Below are positions 46,201 through 56,283 of a stretch of DNA of 64,000 bases, one piece after another. The notes under the pieces were generated by a model. That model was not told the DNA's origin and did no database searches. It worked only from the letters and a program-made list of their open reading frames with translations. Every line of letters begins with the position of its first letter. Within the stretch, counting starts at the first letter, position 1. The DNA is taken from positions 190,001 through 254,000 of the forward strand of contig CALNXK010000024.1 of NCBI GenBank assembly GCA_942486035.1, written 5' to 3'. The stretch is from Porites lobata. Its lineage: Eukaryota; Cnidaria; Anthozoa; Scleractinia; Poritidae. The position numbers were made by a program, and so were the translations under genes.

Positions 46201-47869
46201 GGCACCGCACTTGTGGGTATTTTTTGTGCATTCGTCAATGTCTACAAAAACAGATTATAATTAGTCCATCAGATGGAGAAACTCGCCAAAAATGCAAGGT
46301 TGGCTAAAAGCTTTTGCTGTAGAGCCTAATGGCCGGAACATGGCGAACCCAAAATTAAAAATGGCCACAACCATGCATTGGACATATGTACCATTCAGGA
46401 GCCTATACTTAATGAGAAAGAAAACGAAAAATCACAAGAAAAACATTGAAGTTCCAGACTTAGCCTAGATCAGGCTTCTTAGATGAGAAAAGGGGCGAAT
46501 AGGAGGCTGTTCACACCATTATTCGCTTTTTTGCTTCCTACTAAGGAACCTGATTCCAGGCCGATCCACATTTGAGGCTAAGAAATTAATAAAAGTAAAC
46601 GCCAAAAGCTACATACCAGTTTCACAGAGTAGAAGGTTCATTAAATTGGCAATCTGTCAACAGTTTAACTTTCTCAGTTGTACCACTGAAACATTTGCCA
46701 GATAGACAAATATGTGATTTTGCTTCAAACAGTACACATCTTTCCCTGTTAGAAGAGGCCTAGAGTTTTTCCCTGGTATTCGAGATACCAGGTGCTAGCA
46801 GAGAGTACACCTCTTTCACTATTCTATATTTATTATAAGGTAAGGTATAATAAAGTGAGAATTTACCTAGTTCACATGTTTCTCCACTGCATTGCAGATT
46901 GTATGAGCAAGCGAAAGCGTCTTTTTCTTTGTCGAACAAACAAGAACCTCCGTTGAGGCATCCAGCCATCAGACAACCCTGCAGAAAATCACATTTTACT
47001 TGGGTAAGCAAAAGTTGTTTTCCATCGACTTCCTGCAGCTTTTTACACGTCTAGCAAAATTGTTTTAGGGCAAAAACGTTCGAATTCATGTGATCCTTGC
47101 AGTGCGTACTGATCTCTCAAGATACTTTTAAGGCGTAGTGCAAATCATATCTGTACAATATATACTTTGAACTTAGAAACCAAAATACAATTTCCATAAA
47201 TCACAAGCTCGACGGACTCTCCTTGAATTTTTGAATTGCACTGCACATTTTTCTTAGCTGTAATTTAAAAACAAGTAAACCAATTGAAGGCAAGAACACA
47301 TAGCCGTCAATAACATCAAAAAATTGTCCCGGATTGAAACTGGTAGCAAAAGGCAGTGAACATGACTGGCTCCAATACAAGACATATCCCCGCTTTGGAT
47401 GCCATTTTTGATAAATGCATCCTAATAAAACTCAAATTTACTGTTTTTCCAACAGAACAGATGTGTATTAGTTAAAATTTATTTGAACGCAGTTCTTACA
47501 TCGCGTGCGTTGTTGACAAACCTCTCTTCGACTTACCTTAAGAAACCTTGAAAACGTTGTGCCGGTATTAACAGTGAGCTTGGTGTTATCATCTGCAGTT
47601 ATTGAGAACTCGTGCTTGTTCAGTTCACAATTCCCTGAGGACTCTTTGAAGTTAGAAGAAGTACACCAAGAATGCCTTAAACAAGCTTGACTGCATGACA
47701 TTTCATCGGTAGAATCGATTCTCTTTACAGCATAGCCATGTAAACGCTTGTTCTCTTGGGCTACTATGTAGGAGGATCTAGATTCTTCTTCGGCCGCCAA
47801 ATCTGCTCCAAAGATTAAGCAGAATATGACTGAGCAAATCATTTTATCCGGCCTCCTCTGTAATCTCAT
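43211..47869 (-). CDS. Gene D: secreted PAN-EGF-EGF-fibrinogen-like protein, USOMP5-like (intact, 417 aa)
   Basis: Six exons join in phase: 47537-47869, 46867-46978, 46116-46241, 45331-45364, 44523-44649 and 43211-43732 (1254 bp including TAA). Exon 1 has a signal peptide ([16 protein letters not shown], with a possible start nine codons earlier at 47869) and a PAN domain ([16 protein letters not shown]). Exon 2 is an EGF module ([13 protein letters not shown]). Exon 3 is a calcium-binding type EGF ([23 protein letters not shown]). The 34-bp exon 4 reads [10 protein letters not shown]. Exons 5 and 6 carry [13 protein letters not shown] and the conserved tail ending MGYILVQ. All introns are GT-AG. 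The last two exons are close to gene A and copy C, while the 5' part resembles gene E, so the gene is a mosaic. Confidence 0.8.
44700..45330. other. Intron 4 of gene D, unrelated to other copies
   Basis: Similarity to gene A and copy C stops at about 44690. No repeat ends or coding sequence were recognised here or in 45365-45850. From about 45860 the sequence matches 62500-62590, next to gene E. Confidence 0.4.
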
Positions 47870-48149
47870 AGCGCCGTTTTCATCAACAAGGTGTGTGTGT
47901 GTGTAACAGAGCGATAAAAGGGAAGTTTTCTCAGGTAGAATTTGCAAGGAACCCTAATATATAGTAATTGTTAATAATAGCATGCTAAATTTATTAATAA
48001 ATTTGAGCTCGATTGACTTGTACGTTGTCAGTGACGTGTTCTGTCAAAAGCAAAGATAGCGTAAATGATCTAATAGGCGGTCACTCTCAAATAAAGTTTG
48101 CACTAGACTTCCCTAAATGCACACTGTCTAATTTCGCAGCTGAAAGGAA

Positions 48150-49085
48150 ATGTATTTTCCGCTGTTATTCCAAGTAATTAGTCGCAGTTGTTTTCGTTTC
48201 ACACCTGCCGTACCCACTATTGTGCATTCTGTTTTACATGGATGTCCTGATTGGCCAGTTATTAGTACTTATACTCTCCGCTGTCTCTTGTGTACCATTA
48301 ACGCTCGCGGTTCCATACAGTTTATTCATCTTTATGGTTTGTGTTCTGCTATTCGTGTGATGCCCAACGACCAAAAACAGAGCGAAGGTTCGTCCGTTCC
48401 GGCTGAAGTAGGCCAAACGTCTTCAGGTGATAGTGGAGGCAACTCAGCAGCCGTTGATCAAGTCTTTTCCATGTTTAAGGATTTTTGAGAAAAAATTAGA
48501 AGATAAAAGAAAAGCAAATCGAACAAAGGAGTAAGCTAGATAAAGAAGTTGTACAGCTACGGTTCAAAGGGAACCAGAAACAATTTGAGCCTAATGCCGA
48601 ATTAGATGCCATTTTGTAAGCATTGAAATTGAAAGTGAAAGCATCGAGCCAAATTTGTCGCAAATCAAGAAACTTTCCAAAGAAGGCAGGCAACGTATTC
48701 GAAAGCGACAGAAGTTGATAAAAATCGCTGGTAAATAAGTAGCGACGGCTGGCAGGTTGTAGCCAAGTACGAGTCGGACGAGCTTGCATCCGGCTCCGAA
48801 GATGAAAAGCGTCTTAAGAAGGCAAGAGAAGCGCCGAGCCGCAAGAGACGTCAAAAGAAACAACTCTCTAGTGATCGTGGAAAGAAACCAAGAATTGCTT
48901 TGGGCGCTGATAATCAGCTTTTTCGTGGTAAGAAAAAGAGCCTCCTCTTTACTTTGTATATTCATGTGTTTTGGATCGGCTTGCGCATCCTACCATATTT
49001 CTCGTGTGATTTGTTTGTATTACGGGAATTAATTTAAGGGTAAAAAGATTTACGTTCGTTTGAGCAAAGCGAGTTAGAACGTAAA
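48150..49085 (+). mobile_element. Deleted DIRS-like element, first of two head-to-tail copies
   Basis: The left terminal segment ATGTATTTTCCGCTGTTATT begins here and recurs at 49086, giving about 200 bp of direct repeat. The right terminal segment (48967-49085, with CATCCTACCATATTTCTCGT) recurs at 50111-50221. Between them is only a gag-like frame. This is a shortened element with no reverse transcriptase or recombinase. Confidence 0.65.
48360..48940 (+). pseudogene. DIRS gag-like protein fragment
   Basis: The frame starts MPNDQKQSEGSSVPAEVG, followed by SAAVDQVFSMFKDF and, after a stop at 48486-48488, a charged coiled-coil-like region. A later frame reads SDGWQVVAKYESDELASGSE then RRQKKQLSSDRGKK. 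These features match the gag-like first ORF of cnidarian DIRS elements as I remember it. Stops and shifts make it a pseudogene. Confidence 0.55.
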
Positions 49086-50221
49086 TGTATTTTCCGCTGT
49101 TATTCCAAGTAATTAGTCGCAGTTGTTTTCGTTTCACACCTGCCGTACCCACTATTGTGCATTCTGTTTTACATGGATGCCCTGATTGGCCAGTTATTAG
49201 TACTTATACTCTCCGCTGTCTCTTGAGTACCATTAACGCTCGCGGTTCCATACAGTTTATTCATCTTTCTGGCTTACGCCCCCCCCTCCCGTTTACTACA
49301 GGTTTCGTCATTGCTTTTATCTTTCAGGCCGTAGAGACACTTCTGGCGACTTCTTTCGCTGTTTCAAATGCGGCAAATTTGGACAGACTGGGCCAAGGAC
49401 TCTAGATCCATGTTCTGGCCGGCAGCTACCAGTCCCCTAGCCACAATTCTTGCCCTGGAAGGGGGGATTTGTATAATGGGGGTTTTGTTGTCAACGAAGA
49501 CAAATCGGTATGGGAACCCACCCAAGTATTGGACTAATTGGGTATAACCTGGGATTCTGCACTGGGTACTTTAAAAATTGTAGAAAGAAGAATTGTTGAG
49601 ATCATTAATACAATTGATCATATTATTGAAGCCGATTTCAAAGTGTCTGCGAGAGAGAGTCGGCTTGTTTTTCACCGTAGTTACGTTCTAGCTATACCCT
49701 GAAAAGTGAAAATATTTCTTATACTACTTGTAGAGATATCTTCAGGGATACCTTAAGTCGGCTGGGCTACAACCCTAATGATTATGGTCTTCATAGTTTA
49801 AGATCCAGTGGCATTACATCTGCGGTACGTAATAGTAGTAACTCGATTCCAGAAAGACTTCTTAAAATACATGGTAGATGGAAACCTGATTCTGCCAAGG
49901 ATTTGTATGTTGAAGAAAGCCTTAGCTTGAAAACAGGTTACAAGTAACTAAGTATTTAGGTTTGTAATGTATTATCGAGCGTATATTAATTTCTGCATAC
50001 AGAAGTATATAAAGAATTGTAAAAACAACAACAACAACAATAACAACTTTGTAATTTTTTTTTGCAGTCCACTCTGTATTAGTAACTATATATCTATCTT
50101 ATAATAAACTGTTTTGGATCCGCTTGCACATCCTACCATATTTCTCGTGTGATTTGTTTGTATTACGGGAATTTAAGGGTAAAATGATACGTTCGTTTGA
50201 GCGAAGCGAATAAGAACGTAA
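49086..50221 (+). mobile_element. Deleted DIRS-like element, second of two head-to-tail copies
   Basis: The left terminal repeat (49086-49285) starts directly after the right terminal repeat of the first copy. Inside are a CCHC zinc knuckle (CFKCGKFGQTG, about 49350-49410), an RNase H-like scrap (GITWDSALGTLKIVERRI, about 49505-49670, with one in-frame TAA) and the end of a tyrosine recombinase. The right terminal repeat is at 50111-50221. Most of the reverse transcriptase is missing. Confidence 0.7.
49690..49947 (+). pseudogene. Tyrosine recombinase C-terminal part (DIRS type)
   Basis: The open frame contains YGLHSLRSSGITSAVRNSS, PERLLKIHGRWKPDSAKD and LYVEESLSLKTGYK before TAA. The HxLR arginine, the HGRW box and the nucleophile tyrosine of DLYVEES match the C-terminal catalytic box of DIRS-family tyrosine recombinases. 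The N-terminal half of the enzyme is absent, so it is not expected to work. Confidence 0.75.
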
Positions 50222-50869
50222 TTAAGCTATATTCTGATGTAATGCTGCTCTTAACGTTATATTCTCACGAAGAGTTTCCACAGTTGTAGCGTTTGTTAAA
50301 AAACAATTTATCAAAATGTCCAGCCTTATTAAAAATTACGAATATATCACTCGAACACTAAAACGTTATCACAAATACACAATGCCAGATAGTTAGAATT
50401 AAATGACTAAAATTCATTAATGGCTGAGGTGTCCAAACAAAAAAATTGAGCAGGTGAAAATCATTGATAGTTTCAAACTGAGAGAGTAAGTGTCGATGAT
50501 AAACTGTCCAACAGTCCAAACATTCAGCAGCAAAAAATACTAGGTAAACTGCTTTGATCAGTCTTTTAAAAGGTCCGTTACTCGCATGAACTGACTGTCA
50601 AATGCCGGGAAAATCGGTTGAAATCCCTTTGAAAAGTAGTCCTAACTTAACTTATTTCAAGAAATATGTCTTCCTTTATCTTTCTAACACCAAATTTAAT
50701 CTCTCGATACTGAAACTTTGTTTGTTTATTGGTCTCAGTGACATGCGTTCAAATTTCATCTTCTGACGGAAGTTCCAGACTTGAAGAGAAAGGCAGAGAA
50801 AAGCGGAAAATTGTACGCGCACCCAGAAAGATTATAGTCTTTACCATTACAAAACATAATTAATATTTT

Positions 50870-51600
50870 GCGCCAAAGAATTATACGTTGGTTAAATGAA
50901 TACTCCGTCGTTCTCTTGCAGGCAAAAATTGGTTAGAAAAGGAGTCTCTTAAGATATTTTTTTATCCTTGAGAAGCACAATACAGCGTTATCTAAGAAAT
51001 CGTGGCTAAAGTGCTGCATTTTGACTGACAGCAAGTACCGTGTATAAACTCACGAGAAAAGTTCAGACAGGTGAAAAGGAAAGAGCAATTTTCATGCAAT
51101 TTTATGCGAAAAAACTCAAACCGCGTTAACTCTTTCTAAAGACATATTCGCGTCGCTCTCGCAAAATATGAATGCAATTTATGAAATAATGGTCAGGTCA
51201 GCCTGTTAAGAATTTTTTTAGCAACTAAAAGCATCTGGCATGAGTAATTCAATCCCTGCAGAACTTCAGCCGAAAAAACATCGTTTAAAATTATTGAGTT
51301 GAAGGAAAAGATGGGCCGTTTAAGCAACAAATTCCAAAGTTTTAGCTATGGATTAGCATAACAAAGAGGAAACACCTTAACTTTATATCATCGTTGTCAT
51401 TATTATCATAGTTAGCCAAGACACCTGATATCGCTTAATAACCAATATATTAAAAATAAAGTGTCGACTATTGTTGACCTTCAAATGCTTATTTCAATAA
51501 ACATTCTGAACATCAACCGTAGTCGACACTTAATAAAGAATACATGTTGAATAAAATCGCCTGGGTTAACTAAACGGTTTTACCCTAGAAATAGTTGGAA
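50870..51600. repeat. Orphan copy of the flank block found at 12330-17110
   Basis: Shares TTGGTTAGAAAA, GAGTCTCTTAA, AAGAAATCGTGGCT and AGTTAGC-AAGAC stretches in the same order with 12330-13010 and 16857-17110. No gene copy follows it. 50222-50869 and 51600-51890 show no recognised feature. Confidence 0.55.
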
Positions 51601-51889
51601 TCACATTTTAGTGAAAATGTCCAGAAAGAAATACTTAACAGTGTGAAATATTACTTACAACAGCAAAAAAGCTAATTTAATTACCATTATTTTGGGTTAA
51701 TTATTTGAAAAACTGGTTTTTGTCCTGGAAACAACAAATTTCTTCTACTTCACAGACCTTTCCCTAAATTGTGGGAGATCCAAGAAGTGCAGACTTTGCA
51801 TAGTTCTGACCCTCTGTCAACAATTCCATTTTCCGTCGAGTGACTCTTTTTTAAAAGTTCTTCAGTATCGCTCCCAGAGCTATTGTTTT

Positions 51890-52060
51890 ATTATTATTAT
51901 TATTTTTTAATATCGAACAACATACTAACTTATTAAAATCCTATTTACAATTAATTCACTGTAAAAAATAAAAAATATATATTTCGTCAAAACACTATTT
52001 ACAATTCCTTTCGTTAAAAAAACACTTAGTTTTGATTAGAAAAAAAAATTCATTTCATTA
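51890..52060 (-). repeat. Retroelement 3'-end-like repeat with (ATT)n tail, inverted partner of 54010-54300
   Basis: The reverse complement aligns with 54090-54240, sharing AATTGTAAATAG twice and a run of T followed by AACGAAA or AATCGAAA. Each copy ends in an (ATT)n tract, so these look like two insertions of the same 3' end in opposite orientation. Confidence 0.45.
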
Positions 52061-52279
52061 AACAAAAATTATTCAAATTGAGAGCATTTCAATTCAGTTC
52101 GAATAAAAAAAGAAGAAACTATTTTCAAGGTCAATTGCATTCTTACTAAGATAATCCCTAAAAAAAATCACTAAAAAAAAGAGGAAAATTAAATAGTATT
52201 CACAGTATTTTAATGACGAATATTTGCCATTTAAAAGTAAGGAAACACATCAATAGTCCGATTGAATGGCTCCTTCAAC

Positions 52280-52755
52280 AACTTCGACGTCGATATCAAC
52301 ATTCCTAATGTCTCATGACACTCTTCTTATCCTAGAGCCTCTAAGACAAACCAACGCAGGTCAAGAATGCGAATGAGTTTCTGGTTCTGATCCATGAGTT
52401 TGTTTTGGCATACTGCTCCCCTTTTTTGATGGCAATCAGCTGTGCTAAACGGCTATGATACGTCAAGCACTCCTTTCCCATTCCGCCAGTTGTGGTGAAG
52501 ACCAAAGGTGTAAATGTTCCATGCTCGATGTCCAGGACTCTCTCTTAGTAGAGACTCTTTTTCTCGTTCTCATGGATACGATAAATTTGTTGTGGCTCTA
52601 GGTCCCTATATATACGATACAGTATTAGGGTGACAGACCCTCACATCGAAGAATGCTGATCGATGTCGCTCCCAGAAACCACGCGCGTGGATATCTAACC
52701 TCGCATCCTGAGCTTTGTTAGATCCTCTGTTTAAATGTTCGCCGGAGATGTCTTG
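52280..52755 (-). pseudogene. Retroelement C-terminal nuclease-like fragment
   Basis: Minus-strand codons read [20 protein letters not shown] then VRVCHPN, and after a shift RDLEPQQIYRIHENEKK and [20 protein letters not shown], ending in [11 protein letters not shown] and a stop near 52336. I recognise the ARLDI...DVRV...[10 protein letters not shown]...GGMG order from the C-terminus of many invertebrate retroelement proteins, where it resembles a PD-(D/E)XK nuclease. At least one frameshift and one internal stop are present. Confidence 0.55.
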
Positions 52756-52763
52756 AAGTACTG

Positions 52764-53945
52764 GTTATTATTATTATTATGTCGCAGTATGAAACTTTGG
52801 AATGCTGTCCACATTATGAGTAGTATAGGGCGCATAGCGTAACCTACACTACTTGAGAAGCTATACTAAGAAGTAAAAAAAGGTCGATACGATGTAAAAC
52901 CTCCGCTATCTCTACTAAAAACATATTTATAATAATATCACACTCTAATGTTCTAAAATATCTAATTAAAAACGTCAGCAAGCTTGTGTTTCTAGATTTC
53001 TAGAGAAAAAACAAAAACCTAAAAACTGAAGTCCATAGCGCCCTAACTAAGTATTTATCTTAAATGTTTTGGCTATGTTTAAAGTGTTTGAGATGACCGA
53101 CTTCTGCATCCGCTCAAGTACGCTCCGTGCTCTCGCTCCAAGTAGCTTTCTCACCGACTTCTCTAGGTGTTTAGAGTAACCCCCCAGTACCTCAATTATT
53201 ACGTTGTACTGTTCAACCCTGTAACCATTGTATCTCTGCTTCAGCTCCCACATCATGGGCCCATACTTGAGTGTCTTTTCCTCATCTTTCTTAGCTCTAC
53301 TCTCAATCCATGGGCAGCTCATTTGGATTGTGCAGACTTCTTTCCTCTCGTGGTTGACAAGTCGCGCGTCGATCCGATTTGCTCTAACTTCGTTGTGCTC
53401 TGCATAGATGGGAATATCCCAAAACGCCTCACTTGTGGTGTTCTGGTAGGTTGGTTTTGGCATCACCGGTGAGTACCATGGTGGAACCTCTTCCATTAAC
53501 CCATGCTCTCGCAGGAGCTCAAAAAACAGAATCTTCAAAGCTGCATTATGCCTGTATAGGTACTTGGTTTGTGCCAGGGAGGAACATCCAGCCAGTACAT
53601 GTGCAACGCTCTCAGCTACCTTCCGACATAACCTGCATAGAACTTCGCCGTCGGTGGAGGTTTGCGTCCTCTCCTTTGTGTAGAGCTTCGTAGGTAACAA
53701 CTGCTCATACAATTCATACACGCCCGCGATGGTATGTGTAGGGCATGTAGCCCAACCTTTTAACCATGCAAAGCAGCTGGTTATGCTTAGGCTCTCATCT
53801 TCCCATCTGATACGGAATAACTTTCCTTGCCACTTTTTGTCTTTAGCGATCTCCAAGAACTGCTTCTCTTGAGATTGCTTCAACAGATTCCCAGCTCTTG
53901 CTGCAGTTACCACCTTTCCTTCTGTTGTAACACACACGGGATTTA
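52764..53945 (-). mobile_element. 5'-truncated R2/R4-type non-LTR element between TAA-repeat tracts
   Basis: It consists of the ORF end at 53047-53937 and a 3' UTR of about 280 bp that runs into (TAA)n on the minus strand at 52764-52779. Upstream of the ORF end the sequence is again (TAA)n (53946-54009). The element is therefore bounded on both sides by the same trinucleotide repeat. Confidence 0.65.
53047..53937 (-). CDS. C-terminal zinc-knuckle and endonuclease region of an R2/R4-type retroelement (truncated)
   Basis: A 296-residue open frame without the reverse transcriptase part. It has the CCHC motif CRLCRKVAESVAHVLAGC, then HNAALKILFFELLREHGL, then YWD-type and RANRIDARLVNHERKEVC, resembling the restriction-enzyme-like endonuclease that follows the knuckle in R2, R4 and NeSL-type elements. 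It ends with VLERMQKSVISNTLNIAKTF. The frame is uninterrupted, which suggests a fairly recent insertion, but the 5' truncation means no complete protein. The methionine at 53937 is simply the first ATG after the microsatellite. Confidence 0.7.
   Translation of the reverse strand: MCVTTEGKVVTAARAGNLLKQSQEKQFLEIAKDKKWQGKLFRIRWEDESLSITSCFAWLKGWATCPTHTIAGVYELYEQLLPTKLYTKERTQTSTDGEVLCRLCRKVAESVAHVLAGCSSLAQTKYLYRHNAALKILFFELLREHGLMEEVPPWYSPVMPKPTYQNTTSEAFWDIPIYAEHNEVRANRIDARLVNHERKEVCTIQMSCPWIESRAKKDEEKTLKYGPMMWELKQRYNGYRVEQYNVIIEVLGGYSKHLEKSVRKLLGARARSVLERMQKSVISNTLNIAKTFKINT

Positions 53946-54009
<64 letters not shown>
53946..54009. repeat. (ATT)n microsatellite
   Basis: Long run of ATT units with one interruption. 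Further ATT tracts lie at 51890-51905, 52764-52779, 54243-54276 and 54314-54344. Confidence 0.9.
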
Positions 54010-54013
<4 letters not shown>

Positions 54014-54311
54014 TTTTGATGCTTTTTATAATTGTTATTAGTAGAATTAGTATTAGTATTCGAATAACGGTTTTTAATTGAAATGAATTTTTTAATCGGA
54101 ACTATGTGGGTTTTTTTAATCGAAATGAATTGTAAATAGTACTTGTACTGGATAGTTTTTTCTTTAAGCAAAATTTAATTGTAAATAGGCCGGATTTTGT
54201 AGTTAGTTTTCTTATCAATAAAAGATTCAGATTAATTTTTTTTATTATTATGATTATTATTATTATTATTATTATTTATATTATATGTTTCTTTGAAGAA
54301 AAAGTGCTTCT

Positions 54312-54345
<34 letters not shown>
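54010..54345 (+). repeat. Retroelement 3'-end-like repeat with (ATT)n tail
   Basis: Plus-strand partner of 51890-52060. It ends with AATAAAAGATTCAGATTAAT followed by ATT units. Noncoding. Confidence 0.45.
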
Positions 54346-54346
<1 letters not shown>

Positions 54347-54424
54347 AGTGTTCAGTTCATAAGGCCCAAGTCCTTAAAACTTGAACCCGGAGCACTTGAG
54401 GGTTTCTTTGTCATCACTGTCACT

Positions 54425-54600
54425 CAGGGGCGGATCTAGGGGGAGGGTGCAGGGGGTGCCCCCCCCCCTCGAGATGACCTGCGGTTTTCTAATACAACTG
54501 GTATTCTGCAAAAAATGAAAAACTATGTGGTTTATTGGTGTTGAAGTAGCGCAAGAGACGAGTGCACCCCCTCCTAAAAAAAATCCTGGATCCGCCCCTG
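54425..54600. mobile_element. hAT-like MITE
   Basis: The inverted ends are CAGGGGCGGATCTAGG at left and the complement CAGGGGCGGATCCAGG at right. It contains a C-run and is noncoding, 176 bp. The flanks (GTCACT and ATCACTTG) suggest a decayed target duplication. Confidence 0.7.
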
Positions 54601-55240
54601 ATCACTTGATGGATAGGACCTTCCGTAGAATATGTGCCGTTCCCGGTAATGTTGTCTTTTGAATTTCTCTGACAAACTTCCCTGAGCATTTCTTAATCAC
54701 CCCTAACGAACCTACAACCTATATACTATACTTGGAAACTTTTTCGGAAACCTTGGTGCAGGTATTTTTATCAGAGGGTATAGCCACATCAATGAGAGTA
54801 CACTTCTTATACCGATTGTTTTTGACGACCATGTCAGGGTGGTTTCCGTCAAGGGTACCTTCAACAACAACAACAACGAGCTTTATTTGCATGACCATGC
54901 AAACACATACAGTATTGCAAAAACTATTTTTAGGAATCAAAATTACAACACAGGGCAATTATGTTACTTTGATAATAATTTGTCACGAACATCAAAACAA
55001 GCTGAAATGTATTTTATGAATTGTATATTGATAAAGTAATTATAGGAGTTCATCAGTTCATTGATCAAACCGTTTATAGGTAACTGGGTAATATTACCTT
55101 CCGTGCAATGCTTTCTCCTCCCATCGGGTTTGCATTTGCTAGTCAAGCCCTGATGTTTTGCACCTGTCTTGATTCTCTTTTCATACAGTGCTGCTGTTTC
55201 GTCACCTTCAGGGTTGCAGCTCTTTGAGATCTAATTATTT
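54600..55240. other. Stretch with no recognised gene
   Basis: Short overlapping open frames occur on both strands between 54719 and 55039 but none shows a domain or splice logic. The start of the duplicated flank of gene E is at about 55240. Confidence 0.4.
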
Positions 55241-56283
55241 CAGTTACAGTTAGAGAACTTAAATGAAAAAATAAGGCAGCAATAGAATGTAAAAAAATAA
55301 AAACATTTTAGGTGGCAGAAAGGTACCAGAATCACAACCGCCTTCTTCACAACTGATACACTTCCAAAGCAAAATCGCTCTAGAAATTTGTCAACTAAAA
55401 TATTATTTTGCGAATCAAATTCGATCTTTATGTATCAACGGGAAATACTTTTTTCAGTTCTAAGATATTTGTTCTCAGACTTTAGGGTCCTTTTGGAATC
55501 AGCCGACTGTTTGTTTGTAGTAATAATGCATAGAATACCAGGGACCGCGGAGGGGGAGGGGCTGGTAGGGCTATATAGCCCTATCACTTTTATTACTGGG
55601 ATTTATTTTCTAGTGCTGCAGTGAATGGTGACATGGAAAAAATTCCCGTGAAATTATTCACTAAGTGGACTTTTCCATATTGAAGAGTGGAATGTTTGCT
55701 TGTCCGAATGATTACAATCCGAAGTGCGTGCAAGGATAATAAGAAGTAAGGCCCAAATGGTGCGATTTGACTTTTTCTTTGCTTTGCATCTTGGAGAGCG
55801 GTTTTATTCCCACACCGATAATCTATTTAAGGATCTGAGGGTACAAAGATGGCTGAGGAGGAGAAGAAGGGTGAGAAGGAGGAGAAGATATCATGTTTTG
55901 ACTAAATCCTGTTGGCGGTGTTAAAAGTTTCCAGAACCAGAAAAGAAGCTAAATCAGGAGGTCCAAACTATCTGTTAGTGTAGGCTGCTTGCTGTAAATC
56001 CCGCTACCATCGCCGCTGGCGAGGGTTCATCCTTATCTGCACGGCGTCTGAAGACGTGGCTTCGGTCCAGGATGGGTGATGAAAGATTTAGCAACCCAGC
56101 AGTGTCGGGTCACAAGCGGAGAACAGCAGTGCCACCACAGCTGACGTCGCACAGGGGTTTAATAATAATAATAATTTACCAATTTATATAGTGCGTATTT
56201 ACATGTGCTGATCAATAGCGCTTTACAATCATATGTTTAAAAGAAAACGAAAATAAATTACCGTGAGAATAAAATAAACTAAG

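Noticed and set aside
48496..48965. Minus-strand open frames of about 100-120 codons over the DIRS gag fragment
   Set aside because: They are antisense to recognisable gag sequence and have no recognised features of their own.
53974..54171. Asparagine-rich open frame
   Set aside because: It is a translation of the ATT microsatellite and adjacent repeat.
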